From an uncultured Maribacter sp. (lineage in GTDB: Bacteria > Bacteroidota > Bacteroidia > Flavobacteriales > Flavobacteriaceae): a stretch of 64,000 nt of DNA. This document shows, in pieces, positions 26,680-35,216 of this stretch. Every line of letters starts with the position of its first letter. Position 1 is the stretch's first letter. The stretch spans positions 124,001 through 188,000 of the forward strand of contig NZ_CANMBB010000005.1 of the NCBI RefSeq assembly GCF_947495965.1. Reading direction: 5' to 3'. The position numbers and the translations under genes were made by a program. Below the pieces are notes generated by a model. It did no database searches and was not told where the DNA came from. It was given only the letters and a program-made list of their open reading frames with translations.

Positions 26680-26766
26680 CGAATGCCTAATAATGGCTAA
26701 AAAATCATAGCTGCCCTACGGGACAGCAACGCTTCATAACCGGTACGTTGTACCTAATGCAAAAAA
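26680..26766. other. Structured intergenic segment after the PIN-like gene
   Basis: Directly after the stop codon lie three small inverted repeats: GCC-N7-GGC at 26688-26700 (approximate), GCTGCCCTACGGGACAGC at 26710-26727, and GGTACGTTGTACC at 26742-26754. The segment is richer in GC than its surroundings and ends at the start of the next gene. It looks like the cassette-junction type sequences seen in accessory regions of Bacteroidetes, but does not meet the attC consensus. Confidence 0.4.
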
Positions 26767-27150
26767 ATGAAAAAAATAATATCCTTAATAGCATTCCTAA
26801 CTATATCTATAAACATTTATGCGCAAAAACCGGATTCAATAATAGGGAATTGGGTGTTTGCAAAAGCATTAAATAAAAATATTGATGAAGCTGGTTTAGA
26901 AACTTTAAATACGCAAGTAATTGGAAAATGGAAATTTGAGTTTAATTCCAATGGAAAATTTAGTAGTTATATTATGGGAGAAAAAACAAGTGGTGAATGG
27001 AAATTAATTATGGATTCTAAAACTCTAGTTCTAACAGGTATTGAAGGTGGGCCACAGGAGTTGAAAATTTTACAATCATCAGAGAATGAATTATCCCTAA
27101 AACTTGGGCTAGGTGAGTTTTTATTGACTAGGATAAAAGAAAATAACTAA
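26767..27150 (+). CDS. Small secreted lipocalin-like protein
   Basis: The 127-residue product has a signal peptide (cut at IYA-Q) and then SIIGNWVFAKAL, GKWKFEFNSNGKFSSYI, TSGEWKLI and ELSLKLGLGEFLLTRI, the alternating strand pattern of lipocalin-like domains often found in small Flavobacteria secreted proteins. No ligand-binding or catalytic residue can be named. It is flanked by the structured segment on the left and the IS element 18 bp to the right. Confidence 0.7.
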   Translation: MKKIISLIAFLTISINIYAQKPDSIIGNWVFAKALNKNIDEAGLETLNTQVIGKWKFEFNSNGKFSSYIMGEKTSGEWKLIMDSKTLVLTGIEGGPQELKILQSSENELSLKLGLGEFLLTRIKENN

Positions 27151-27207
27151 TACCAACATAAGTAACCGTTGCACAAGCCATTAATTCATAAAATATAGTA
27201 CTACTAT

Positions 27208-27233
27208 AAGCCTCACTAAGAGGCTTTATTTTT
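27208..27233 (+). terminator. Hairpin with T-rich tail, plus strand
   Basis: AAGCCT and AGGCTT enclose a 7-nt loop and are followed by TATTTTTG. It could end transcription of the lipocalin-like gene, although it falls inside the proposed IS boundary. Confidence 0.5.
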
Positions 27234-27371
27234 GTAATATTCCTAGCTTAGACTAAGTTTTGATGGTCTTACATCTATCAAAAATAGGTTCTGAAACGTC
27301 CTTTTGATATTTATAATAAAAGCACGCTGTCCTAGCCCACTATTGGAACGTTTTTGTTCAAATTTGAGATA

Positions 27372-28811
27372 CTACTTGAGATTGTAAGCTATCGCGGATA
27401 GATGCATCACCTTGTTGGCCTGTTTAATACCTATGGTATTTATTTTACGCATGCCCATAAACTGGGTTAAAGTGCCAAAAACGGGCTCTACCGTACTCTG
27501 GCGCTTGCCTTTCATATATCTGCCTTGTGGACTATTTACTCGCTTTATATTACGCTCATATTCTGCTCTATAGTAGGTAACACTAAACTTCTTCTCCTGA
27601 GCACTCTTGCCCAAACATCTTGTTTTTAATGGACAAGCAATACAGACATGTTTTCTTGCGCGGTACTCCTTCTTCTTTGTGCCTGTACGGTAGTCGCTAA
27701 ATATTTTGGTAAAGGGTATTACCTTACCTTGTGGGCAGGTATAGTTATCTTCTATTTCATTGTAAATGAAGTCTGTTGGCCCGCCTTTGTATGTACCGTG
27801 CGGTGGAATGAAACTCTGTAAACCTTGGGTTTCTAAAAATGCATAATTCTCTCCACTACTATATCCTGTATCTGCTACGCAGTTCTCCCAATACAAGCCC
27901 TGTTGCCATAAACGACTTTGTAAGCGATTTACAATATCCGGCAGTTGTTGGTTATCCTTACCATCCGCATGGTACGCTCTAATGTCTGTTATCACATGAT
28001 GGGCTGTATCTACACTGAGTTGACTCAAGTAATTTAACTTTCTTGCCTTACCTGGCTTTACGCTAATTCTAGCATCTGGATCCGTAGGGCTGTAATGTGT
28101 CTTATTACTCGTATATTTAGAGCCTTTATTGCCTGCACCTGGTCTTTGGTCTTGCGCTTTGGACCACTTCTTATTTCTGCTTGCGATTGCTCCCAACTCT
28201 TTCTCACTGGCTGTCACACTACGCTGTGATGTATCCGATTTGTCGTTCTTAGATTTACGATGAGGCACTTCTTTGTCCATAGAACTTATCGCTCGTATCT
28301 TTTTTAGATGTTCTTCCAAATCTTGCTCTGGTACTTTGAGCTCCAAAGTATCCATACTGGCATTGGCCTTTACAGGTGCTGAATCTATGGCTTGCGTGTG
28401 ACCACTTACCATTCCTTTGTCTACACACAACTGTAAAATATTCGTAAATACTGCTTCAAATACAGATGCTGGAAATAGTTGACGCGTTCTACTTATAGTG
28501 CTATGCCATGGTAATTCTTCATCTATATCATAACCTAGGAAATACAAAATATCCAAACGCATAGAACAATGCGATATCAGCTTACGGTCACTAATAAGAT
28601 TTTCTAAATAACCCACTAAACAAAACTTAAAAAATACTACAGGGTCTATACTCTTTTGACCGCTTTCTCCATAATATTCTCTAGTAAGCTTATATAGAAA
28701 ATGTAAATCTAAAACTCCTTTTAAACGCCTGTAGAAATTCGTCTCGGGGACACGCTCACTCAACTGAAAACTATTGAAAAGCTTCTCTTGATAATCTTTT
28801 TTACCCTGCAT
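27372..28811 (-). CDS. IS1182-family DDE transposase
   Basis: The 479-residue protein has the DUF772-type N-terminal domain (SIDPVVFFKFCLVGYLENL, LPWHSTISRTRQLFP), then a DDE catalytic core: Asp in HTQAIDSAPVKA, Asp in CVADTGYSSGENY and Glu in STVEPVFGTLTQFMGMRK. A Cys cluster (YTCPQGK, CIACPLKTRCLG) lies between the second Asp and the Glu, as usual for this family. The frame is intact from an ATG next to the right end to a stop 200 bp from the left end, so the element may still be active. A moderately higher GC content than the flanking genes also fits recent arrival. Confidence 0.93.
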   Translation of the reverse strand: MQGKKDYQEKLFNSFQLSERVPETNFYRRLKGVLDLHFLYKLTREYYGESGQKSIDPVVFFKFCLVGYLENLISDRKLISHCSMRLDILYFLGYDIDEELPWHSTISRTRQLFPASVFEAVFTNILQLCVDKGMVSGHTQAIDSAPVKANASMDTLELKVPEQDLEEHLKKIRAISSMDKEVPHRKSKNDKSDTSQRSVTASEKELGAIASRNKKWSKAQDQRPGAGNKGSKYTSNKTHYSPTDPDARISVKPGKARKLNYLSQLSVDTAHHVITDIRAYHADGKDNQQLPDIVNRLQSRLWQQGLYWENCVADTGYSSGENYAFLETQGLQSFIPPHGTYKGGPTDFIYNEIEDNYTCPQGKVIPFTKIFSDYRTGTKKKEYRARKHVCIACPLKTRCLGKSAQEKKFSVTYYRAEYERNIKRVNSPQGRYMKGKRQSTVEPVFGTLTQFMGMRKINTIGIKQANKVMHLSAIAYNLK

Positions 28812-29088
28812 AAATAAAGTTAATCATTTTTACTATTTTTAGCAAATGACTTGTGCAACAGGCACATAACCTATAATTAATGCGTTGGTTTGGTGTTCAT
28901 TAATAAGCTTGTGTAATTTTATAAAGTCGCCAAATTGAAAATTACCCGTTAGGGAAATATTCAAATTTGAGATTTTAAACAACAAAAAAAATGCAAACAA
29001 ACAATTATAACTAAGTACAAAGACGAAAACAAAAGTGCTTTTTATTCTTATACTACTCTTATATAGAAATATTTACACATTTTATACA

Positions 29089-29589
29089 ATGAAAAAAATT
29101 ACAGGCTTCTTATTCGTTTTATTGGTCTCCTTAAATGTATTTTCACAAGACGCATATATTAAATTACCACAAGCAAAAACTAAAAATCTAAGCTATATAT
29201 TCAACAAAAATGTAATTGGTAATGAATCTATATTTAAAAGTTTAGGAAATACAGAACAAGAAGTAAAAGATAAAGTGGAGCAACTATCTGTTTTAATAGA
29301 CAAACCAAATAGAGAAACTGCCGACTATTATAACCAAACAGAACTAGGAATATTATTTATAGATTTAAAAGAAAAACTTACCTCTAAAACACAATGGGAA
29401 CTAAATGAGTTTTTTGGTTTAGATAAGCAAACGGAGGTGTATGTGGATGGTTATTTATTAGAAAGCAAAAAGTACAAAATAGCCCTAAAGGCAATTGTTG
29501 CAATGGAAATTGTGGAGCCAAACACCACAAACAGCCTTAAAACTAGAGTTTTAAATGTTTGGACATTGAAAAAAAGTGAACGATATTAA
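29089..29589 (+). CDS. Secreted protein of unknown function
   Basis: The ATG at 29089 is preferred over the upstream GTG at 29035 because a standard signal peptide (MKKITGFLFVLLVSLNVFSQ) begins there; this gives 166 residues. The mature part contains IFNKNVIGNESIFKSLGNTEQEVKDKVEQL and an ending VEPNTTNSLKTRVLNVWTLKK. I do not recognise a family. It follows the IS element by about 230 bp and precedes the AraC-type gene by 24 bp; co-transcription with it is possible. Confidence 0.65.
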   Translation: MKKITGFLFVLLVSLNVFSQDAYIKLPQAKTKNLSYIFNKNVIGNESIFKSLGNTEQEVKDKVEQLSVLIDKPNRETADYYNQTELGILFIDLKEKLTSKTQWELNEFFGLDKQTEVYVDGYLLESKKYKIALKAIVAMEIVEPNTTNSLKTRVLNVWTLKKSERY

Positions 29590-29613
29590 GAATAAAAAAC
29601 TTTTATCCTACCA

Positions 29614-30429
29614 ATGAACTACCAAACATTTAAACCACACTCAGATTTAGAATCTCTTATAAGTTGTTACTGGACTTTGGAAGTTCCTATACAAAAAGAC
29701 CCAGAAAAACAACGGATTATTCCAGATGGTTGTATTGAAATGGCTTTTATTCTTGGAGACGATATTAAACGATATACTTCTGAAGATGAATTTATACTGC
29801 AACCTCGGGCAATGGTTCTTGGGCAAACCATTGAACCCTTTTATATTAAACCCACTGGATATGTAAATACTTTTGCTATTCGTTTTTACCCTTATGGTTT
29901 TGCTAATTTTGTTACTATGCCCATTAAAAATTTGGCAAATAAAGAAACACCCTTAAAATTATTGTTTGGAGAGAGTACTGCTAAAGAATTGGAACAAAAA
30001 ATAATTAATGCAACAGATACCAAACAACGAATTTCTATTATAGAAAACTTTCTTTTAAAAAAGCTAAACACCAAAACAACTATAGATACTATTGTAAAAC
30101 AAACGGTTGATGCTCTTTTATCATCCAATGGAACAGAATCTATAAAAACAATTCTAAAAGAGGACTTGTCTAAAAGAAGACAACTCGAAAGAAATTTTAA
30201 ACAACAAATTGGTGTTAGCCCAAAACAATTAGGCAAAGTAATACGACTACAAACTGCCTTAAAAATGTTGTTAAACAAAAAGACTGACAACCTTACCAAA
30301 ATAGCATATCAAAGTGACTATTTTGACCAATCTCATTTCACAAAAGACTTTAAAGAGTTTACAGGAGTTAACCCTAAAGAATTTTTAGGGAATGAAAACA
30401 TGATGCTCTCAGCACTCTTTTATAAATAA
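29614..30429 (+). CDS. AraC-family transcriptional regulator
   Basis: The 271-residue protein has an N-terminal sensing domain of the type often annotated DUF6597 (SLISCYWTLEVPIQ, IPDGCIEMAFILGD, GQTIEPFYIKPTGYVNTFAIRFYPYG) and a C-terminal AraC double helix-turn-helix (RQLERNFKQQIGVSPKQLGKVIRLQTAL, IAYQSDYFDQSHFTKDFKEFTGVNPKEF). The ligand is unknown. It precedes a VOC-domain lipoprotein gene by 75 bp on the same strand, which may be its target. Confidence 0.92.
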   Translation: MNYQTFKPHSDLESLISCYWTLEVPIQKDPEKQRIIPDGCIEMAFILGDDIKRYTSEDEFILQPRAMVLGQTIEPFYIKPTGYVNTFAIRFYPYGFANFVTMPIKNLANKETPLKLLFGESTAKELEQKIINATDTKQRISIIENFLLKKLNTKTTIDTIVKQTVDALLSSNGTESIKTILKEDLSKRRQLERNFKQQIGVSPKQLGKVIRLQTALKMLLNKKTDNLTKIAYQSDYFDQSHFTKDFKEFTGVNPKEFLGNENMMLSALFYK

Positions 30430-30504
30430 ACAAAGTGTCGCATTTTTACAATTTTAATTTATAACAAAACGTAATATTTGTACCACAAACTTTAACAACA
30501 AAAT

Positions 30505-30999
30505 ATGAGAAGGACAATACTTTTAAGTACTGCTATTATTTCTTTCAGCATTTTAAGCTGTAAAAGTCAAGACAAATTAAATAACACTACCCAGCAACTT
30601 AGTTTAAAGGAAACCCAAGAAACAAACAACATGAAAAGTTTTATTTCCATTTTTGAAATTCCTGCTACAGAAATTACAAGAGCAATCCACTTTTACAAAG
30701 CAATTTTAGAGATTAATATTGAAAAAATGGAATTCCCAGAAATGCAAATGGGAATATTCCCTTATGAAGGACAAATGGTTACAGGAGTTATTATGAAAGC
30801 GGAAGGCTACACCCCATCGGCCAATGGTGTAACTATATATTTAAATGGAGGTAATAATCTTCAAATAATTCTGGACAAGGTCGAAAAAAATGGCGGAAAA
30901 ATATTGGTTCCAAAATCACTTCACGCAGACGAAAGTGGGTATTATGCAATATTCCTTGACTCGGAAGGGAATAAAATTGGTTTACATTCTCCAAATTAA
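30505..30999 (+). CDS. VOC-superfamily lipoprotein
   Basis: The 164-residue product starts with a lipoprotein signal (lipobox ILSC, Cys at 19), followed by a Thr/Gln/Asn-rich linker and a VOC domain: SIFEIPATEITRAIHFYKAIL, FPYEGQMVTGVIM, VTIYLNGGNNLQIILDKVEKNGGKIL and GYYAIFLDSEGNKIGLHS. The closest relatives are usually cytoplasmic, so the lipoprotein signal fused to a VOC domain is unusual. An internal ATG at 30631 (MKSFISIFEIPA) could give a cytoplasmic form. Substrate unknown. Confidence 0.83.
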   Translation: MRRTILLSTAIISFSILSCKSQDKLNNTTQQLSLKETQETNNMKSFISIFEIPATEITRAIHFYKAILEINIEKMEFPEMQMGIFPYEGQMVTGVIMKAEGYTPSANGVTIYLNGGNNLQIILDKVEKNGGKILVPKSLHADESGYYAIFLDSEGNKIGLHSPN

Positions 31000-31054
31000 A
31001 CCTGCCTTAGGTCTTAGTCTAAATTATACCTAATACCATCAAAAAAGAAAATAA

Positions 31055-31087
31055 GAAATTAAAAAACCCGGGAACAACCCCGGGTTT
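31055..31087 (-). terminator. Strong hairpin terminator after the DUF4293 gene
   Basis: AAACCCGGG and CCCGGGTTT (31064-31072 and 31079-31087) form a perfect 9-bp stem with a 6-nt loop, followed on the minus strand by a T tract. Confidence 0.85.
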
Positions 31088-31116
31088 AACGCACTAATAC
31101 TACTAAGATATAAGGT

Positions 31117-31527
31117 TTAACGTAAACGATCTACAGATTTTACAAGATCTTCATCCTTTTTTATAGCTCTATTGGCAAGAACTAAAAAAACGATAGAAAA
31201 TACAGGAATCAACATCCCAATACCCTTCTCAGAAACCAAAGTTTCTCCGGATAAATTTAGCGACCGATAAACGAAAAATCCTAGTAAAAAAATATTAAAT
31301 ATCATATTCAATCTGTTTACTACAAATTGATTTTTTCTTTGTTTAAAAAGCATAATGGCTATGAACGCTAATGCTGCAATACTATAAAATGCAACTGCAA
31401 TTAGAACGTCTTGTTTTGCAAAAAATTCTACTCCTTTGGCATCTTTCCATAAAGGGAATATAAATGGTAATACACCACTTAATAAGATAACAATAAATAA
31501 ATAAACAGATTGTATTCTCTGAATCAT
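31117..31527 (-). CDS. DUF4293 membrane protein
   Basis: The 136-residue protein has four predicted transmembrane helices and starts MIQRIQSVYLFIVILLSGVLPF, the characteristic opening of the DUF4293 family of Bacteroidetes. No function is known to me. It is divergent from rho with about 200 bp between, an arrangement I recall as common in Flavobacteria. A strong terminator lies 30 bp downstream. Confidence 0.88.
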   Translation of the reverse strand: MIQRIQSVYLFIVILLSGVLPFIFPLWKDAKGVEFFAKQDVLIAVAFYSIAALAFIAIMLFKQRKNQFVVNRLNMIFNIFLLGFFVYRSLNLSGETLVSEKGIGMLIPVFSIVFLVLANRAIKKDEDLVKSVDRLR

Positions 31528-31730
31528 ACCCTAACTTGCCTTTATTATTTGCAAAAATAGGTGTCTTTTTTAAAAATAACCACGTATTCTTAAAAATAAT
31601 TTGTATTATTGTTACGTTATTGAGAAATACTTACCTTTTTTCGGGAATTCTTTTCCCAAATAAATTTTCCAAGTATCAACACTTCTTTAAAATAGTCATA
31701 AAAAAGACATACTAATTTATTATACAATTA

Positions 31731-33419
31731 ATGTTTGAGATTTCAGATTTAAAATCAAAAAAGCTCCCTGAGCTTCAAGAGATTGCAAAAGGATTAAATG
31801 TTCCTAAATACAAAACACAGAAAAAATTAGATTTGGTTTACCAAATTCTTGATGTACAAGCTGCCAACCCTAAAGCTGCTGCCGAGGTTATAAAAACAGA
31901 ACCAAAAGCTAAAGCCGCTCCAGCGCCAAAAGCTAAAGCAGAAGCAGAAGCAACAGAAGAAAAACCTGCTGCAAAACCTGCCGCAAGAAAACCTAGACCA
32001 AAAATTACCAGAAAAGTGGTAGAACCTGCTAAAGATACAGAAGCAAAAACTGCCGCTCCTAGTAATGAAACAACAAATACTCCTAAAGCAGCAGAAGCTA
32101 CTAAAACGGAAAGTACAGAAGAAAAAAGGCCTAGACCAAGACCAAGACCTGTACAAAACAATAATGGCGACAAGAAAGATTTTCAGAAAAAAACGCCACA
32201 ACATAAAAATCAAAATACGCAAAGAAATCGTCCTAACAAGCACGAAAAAAATAACAACTTTGACAAGGATCTAAAAAATAGATACAAAGAACCAGAGTTT
32301 GAATTTGATAGTATTATTGCTAGTGAAGGCGTTTTAGATATAATGCAAGATGGGTACGGTTTTTTACGTTCCTCTGATTATAACTATTTATCTTCTCCTG
32401 ATGATATTTATGTATCACAGTCTCAAATTCGTTTATTTGGTTTAAAAACTGGAGATACTGTTCTTGGTAACGTAAGACCTCCAAAAGAAGGAGAAAAATA
32501 TTTTCCATTAATTAAAGTAAACAAAATTAATGGTATAGACCCTCAAATTGTAAGAGACCGTGTTTCTTTTGAGCATTTAACGCCATTATTCCCTCAAGAA
32601 AAATTTAGATTAGCAGAACGCCAAAGTTCTATATCTACGCGTATTATAGATTTGTTCTCTCCTATTGGTAAAGGGCAAAGAGGTATGATTGTTTCTCAGC
32701 CAAAAACTGGTAAAACAATGTTACTTAAAGATATTGCAAATGGTATTGCTGCAAACCACCCAGAAGTTTATCAAATTATATTATTAATAGATGAACGTCC
32801 TGAGGAAGTTACAGATATGCAACGTAATGTAAAAGGAGAAGTTGTTGCTTCTACTTTTGACAAAGAACCTTCAGAGCATGTTCGTATAGCCAATATAGTT
32901 TTAGAAAAAGCAAAACGTTTAGTAGAATGTGGCCATGATGTTGTTATTTTATTAGATTCTATAACAAGGTTAGCACGTGCGTACAACACGGTACAACCAG
33001 CTTCTGGTAAAGTATTAAGTGGTGGTGTAGATGCTAACGCATTAAACAAACCAAAACGTTTCTTTGGTGCGGCTCGTAACATTGAAGGCGGTGGTTCTCT
33101 TTCTATAATTGCTACTGCACTTACAGAAACTGGGTCTAAAATGGATGAAGTTATCTTTGAAGAATTTAAAGGTACTGGTAACATGGAATTACAATTAGAT
33201 CGTAAAATATCTAACCGTAGAATATTCCCTGCAATTGACCTTACTTCTTCTAGTACACGTAGAGACGATTTACTGTTAGATAAAGACACTATACAACGTA
33301 TGTGGATTATGCGTAAATATTTAGCAGATATGAACCCTGTAGAAGCTATGGAGTTTATAGAACAACGTTTTAAACAAACTAAAAACAACGAGGAGTTCTT
33401 AATGACTATGAACCAATAA
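31731..33419 (+). CDS. rho: Transcription termination factor Rho
   Basis: The 562-residue ATP-dependent RNA helicase ends transcription at Rho-dependent sites. Residues 1-50 are the Rho N-terminal helical domain ([18 protein letters not shown]). Residues about 53-190 are a disordered stretch rich in Lys, Ala, Pro, Glu and later Arg/Asn, far longer than in E. coli Rho (419 residues in all). The RNA-binding domain follows ([20 protein letters not shown]), then the ATPase with [15 protein letters not shown] (Walker A), [13 protein letters not shown] and [16 protein letters not shown] related insertion in gut Bacteroides Rho has been reported to drive condensate formation; whether this one does is unknown. 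A perfect palindromic terminator follows. Confidence 0.98.
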   Translation: MFEISDLKSKKLPELQEIAKGLNVPKYKTQKKLDLVYQILDVQAANPKAAAEVIKTEPKAKAAPAPKAKAEAEATEEKPAAKPAARKPRPKITRKVVEPAKDTEAKTAAPSNETTNTPKAAEATKTESTEEKRPRPRPRPVQNNNGDKKDFQKKTPQHKNQNTQRNRPNKHEKNNNFDKDLKNRYKEPEFEFDSIIASEGVLDIMQDGYGFLRSSDYNYLSSPDDIYVSQSQIRLFGLKTGDTVLGNVRPPKEGEKYFPLIKVNKINGIDPQIVRDRVSFEHLTPLFPQEKFRLAERQSSISTRIIDLFSPIGKGQRGMIVSQPKTGKTMLLKDIANGIAANHPEVYQIILLIDERPEEVTDMQRNVKGEVVASTFDKEPSEHVRIANIVLEKAKRLVECGHDVVILLDSITRLARAYNTVQPASGKVLSGGVDANALNKPKRFFGAARNIEGGGSLSIIATALTETGSKMDEVIFEEFKGTGNMELQLDRKISNRRIFPAIDLTSSSTRRDDLLLDKDTIQRMWIMRKYLADMNPVEAMEFIEQRFKQTKNNEEFLMTMNQ

Positions 33420-33450
33420 TAGTCTTAAGAATTTAAAATAATTTATATAT

Positions 33451-33490
33451 AAAATCCCTAGTAGAAATTTCTACTAGGGATTTTTATTTT
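33451..33490. terminator. Bidirectional terminator between rho and the lipoprotein gene
   Basis: A perfect 34-nt palindrome (33451-33484) centred on AAATTT, with CCCTAGTAG arms, has A and T tracts on both sides. It can serve the convergent genes on either strand. Confidence 0.85.
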
Positions 33491-33504
33491 CCTTAATAAA
33501 ATTT

Positions 33505-34488
33505 TTAATATGCTTCCGGATGATAAAAACCATAACTATTATCCGCAGTTTCTATAACAGTTTGCACTTCTTTAGTATCCACATTAATTTTTTTAATACG
33601 GAATGGCGTTTTAAAAACTTCTAAACTATGAAAGTATACATACTTACCATCTGGAGACCAACACATACTACCACCATTTGCATTAGCATTATCTAACAAA
33701 ACAGATTCCTTTTTTGATACCAAATCATACAACAGTAAATCTACATTACTATATTCTGCATTACCTCCAGAAAAAACTATTTTAGTATTATCTGGAGAAA
33801 AATCTGGGTCATGATCACGAGTACTATTTTGTGTAAGCGATACTATATTGGTTACCATATTGCTTTCCTTATTATAAATTCCTTTTTGCAATTCTAATTT
33901 TGTTAGATCAAAGGAAAGCTCATTATTAGCAAAACCCATAAATACAACACTAGAATTATCTGTAGAATAATTACAATCTATAGCCCAATGGTTAGACAAA
34001 ATTTTAGGATTTTTGCCTAAAGCATTAGTTTCTACTAAACGCCATTGCAAACCTACATTTGTTTCCACCTCAGCACACATTAAAATTTTTGTTCCATCCT
34101 TATTCCACCTACAAACTCCTTGTGCATTCCACCCGTTAGCGTTTTTAGGAAGTAATACTTGCGGATTAGTCCCATCTATATTCACAACCAATAATTCTGC
34201 ATTTAGATAATCATCATGGTTTTTCTCTGGATTAACAGCAGACCTATATACCAATATTTTAGAGGCATCTGGACTTACCTTAGGCCACCAAAAATCATAT
34301 TTTGAGTCGCTTAACAAAAGTGTTTCCTCTCCTTTATGCAATTTATAGAGTTCATTATATCCCTTAGGGTTCTTAGAATAAAGCAATGTAACATCTGCTT
34401 CCTTAGGTATACTAGTCTCCTGAGAATCATTACTACATGAAAACATTAGGAAGACAAAAGATACAAGTAGTAATTTAATTATTGCCAT
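33505..34488 (-). CDS. TolB/WD40-like beta-propeller lipoprotein
   Basis: The better start is the ATG near 34488 (MAIIKLLLVSFVFLMFSCSND), which gives a standard lipoprotein signal with lipobox Cys; the frame opens at 34512. The 328-residue protein has PD40-type propeller blades: WWPKVSPDASKILVYRS, CRWNKDGTKILMCAEV, HDPDFSPDNTKIVFSGG and MCWSPDGKYVYFHSL. Such proteins resemble the TolB propeller and are often surface or periplasmic binding scaffolds. Ligand unknown. It converges on rho. Confidence 0.85.
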   Translation of the reverse strand: MAIIKLLLVSFVFLMFSCSNDSQETSIPKEADVTLLYSKNPKGYNELYKLHKGEETLLLSDSKYDFWWPKVSPDASKILVYRSAVNPEKNHDDYLNAELLVVNIDGTNPQVLLPKNANGWNAQGVCRWNKDGTKILMCAEVETNVGLQWRLVETNALGKNPKILSNHWAIDCNYSTDNSSVVFMGFANNELSFDLTKLELQKGIYNKESNMVTNIVSLTQNSTRDHDPDFSPDNTKIVFSGGNAEYSNVDLLLYDLVSKKESVLLDNANANGGSMCWSPDGKYVYFHSLEVFKTPFRIKKINVDTKEVQTVIETADNSYGFYHPEAY

Positions 34489-34604
34489 AAAACTATTTTT
34501 GTCTTGGTGCATACATTTTACTTTAAAAGAGTAAACTCCTTACAACATTAACGATTAAAAAGCATCGTATTATATACTACATTTATAATTTTAAAAGCAG
34601 AAAA

Positions 34605-34634
34605 CAAAAAAAGCCCTAACCAATGGTTAGAGCT
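34605..34634 (-). terminator. Terminator after rpsT
   Basis: AGCCCTAACC and GGTTAGAGCT (34612-34621 and 34625-34634) pair with one mismatch around an AAT loop. On the minus strand it is followed by a T tract, 25 bp after the rpsT stop. Confidence 0.75.
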
Positions 34635-34658
34635 CTTAAATTTTATAAAAAGAGTAAA

Positions 34659-34910
34659 TTATAAAGCCGCTACGTGCTTTGCTAATTTACTTTTTAAGTT
34701 AGCTGCTTTATTAGAATGAATAATGTTACGCTTAGCTAAACGATCTATCATACTAACAACACTAGGAAAAAGTGCCTCAGCATCTTTCTTCGTTTCTTGT
34801 GCACGTAACTTTCTTAATGCATTACGCATTGTTTTATGTTGGTATCTGTTACGTAAACGTACTGCCTCGTTTCTTCTAATTCTCTTTAATGCTGACTTGT
34901 GATTTGCCAT
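34659..34910 (-). CDS. rpsT: 30S ribosomal protein S20
   Basis: The 83-residue basic protein [26 protein letters not shown] is a clear S20, with the conserved HKSALKR start and the [20 protein letters not shown] helix. S20 binds 16S rRNA early in assembly of the small subunit. The gene sits 48 bp after the tRNA-Glu pair and has its own terminator. Confidence 0.98.
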   Translation of the reverse strand: MANHKSALKRIRRNEAVRLRNRYQHKTMRNALRKLRAQETKKDAEALFPSVVSMIDRLAKRNIIHSNKAANLKSKLAKHVAAL

Positions 34911-34957
34911 CTTCTTTTTATTATTATGTTGTTGTTAGGGATATTATCCCAATTTTG

Positions 34958-35029
34958 TAGTCCGTAGGGGAATCGAACCCCTGTTACCAGGATGAAAACC
35001 TGGCGTCCTAACCCCTAGACGAACGGACC
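34958..35029 (-). tRNA. tRNA-Glu (UUC), copy 1
   Basis: The 72-nt gene folds as a full cloverleaf: acceptor arms GGTCCGT and ACGGACT (first pair G-U), T arm with GGTTCGATTCC, and an anticodon loop TTTTCAT between CCAGG and CCTGG, which gives anticodon TTC. The CCA end is not encoded. It is identical to the copy 109 bp upstream in transcription order. Confidence 0.95.
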
Positions 35030-35067
35030 GTTAAGACATTTAAATTCAATATTTCAGAACTTATTTG

Positions 35068-35139
35068 TAGTCCGTAGGGGAATCGAACCCCTGTTACCAG
35101 GATGAAAACCTGGCGTCCTAACCCCTAGACGAACGGACC
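35068..35139 (-). tRNA. tRNA-Glu (UUC), copy 2
   Basis: This gene is identical over its 72 nt to the copy at 34958-35029, with a 38-bp spacer between. Anticodon loop TTTTCAT gives TTC. Both are probably processed from one transcript. Confidence 0.95.
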
Positions 35140-35216
35140 ATACATTGTGCAAATGCGGATGCAAAAATACAATTATTTTTTACTATCGCAACACCTGTAC
35201 TTATTTTTTTTTAAAA

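Larger units (their letters stand above)
27168..28859 (-). mobile_element. IS1182-family insertion sequence
   Basis: Imperfect terminal inverted repeats GTTGCACAAG[C/T]CATT are at 27168-27182 and 28845-28859 (14 of 15 positions match), enclosing a single full-length transposase gene. No clear target duplication abuts these ends. A 14-bp direct repeat TTCAAATTTGAGAT occurs at 27357-27370, next to the transposase stop, and again at 28960-28973, so the boundary could be different. Confidence 0.65.

Noticed and set aside
24803-29088. Integron cassette array
   Set aside because: Isolated GTTRRRY cores occur, but full attC sites with paired RYYYAAC arms and an integrase gene are absent.
24700-31000. 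Prophage or integrative element
   Set aside because: No phage structural genes, integrase, relaxase or att duplication is seen; only one insertion sequence and single accessory genes.
31827-32508. Several antisense reading frames of 60-140 codons opposite rho
   Set aside because: They lie opposite the low-complexity Rho insert, have odd composition (Phe/Cys- or Ser/Ala-rich) and no known motif.
35031-35067. A third RNA gene between the tRNA-Glu copies
   Set aside because: The spacer is 38 bp, AT-rich and without a cloverleaf.
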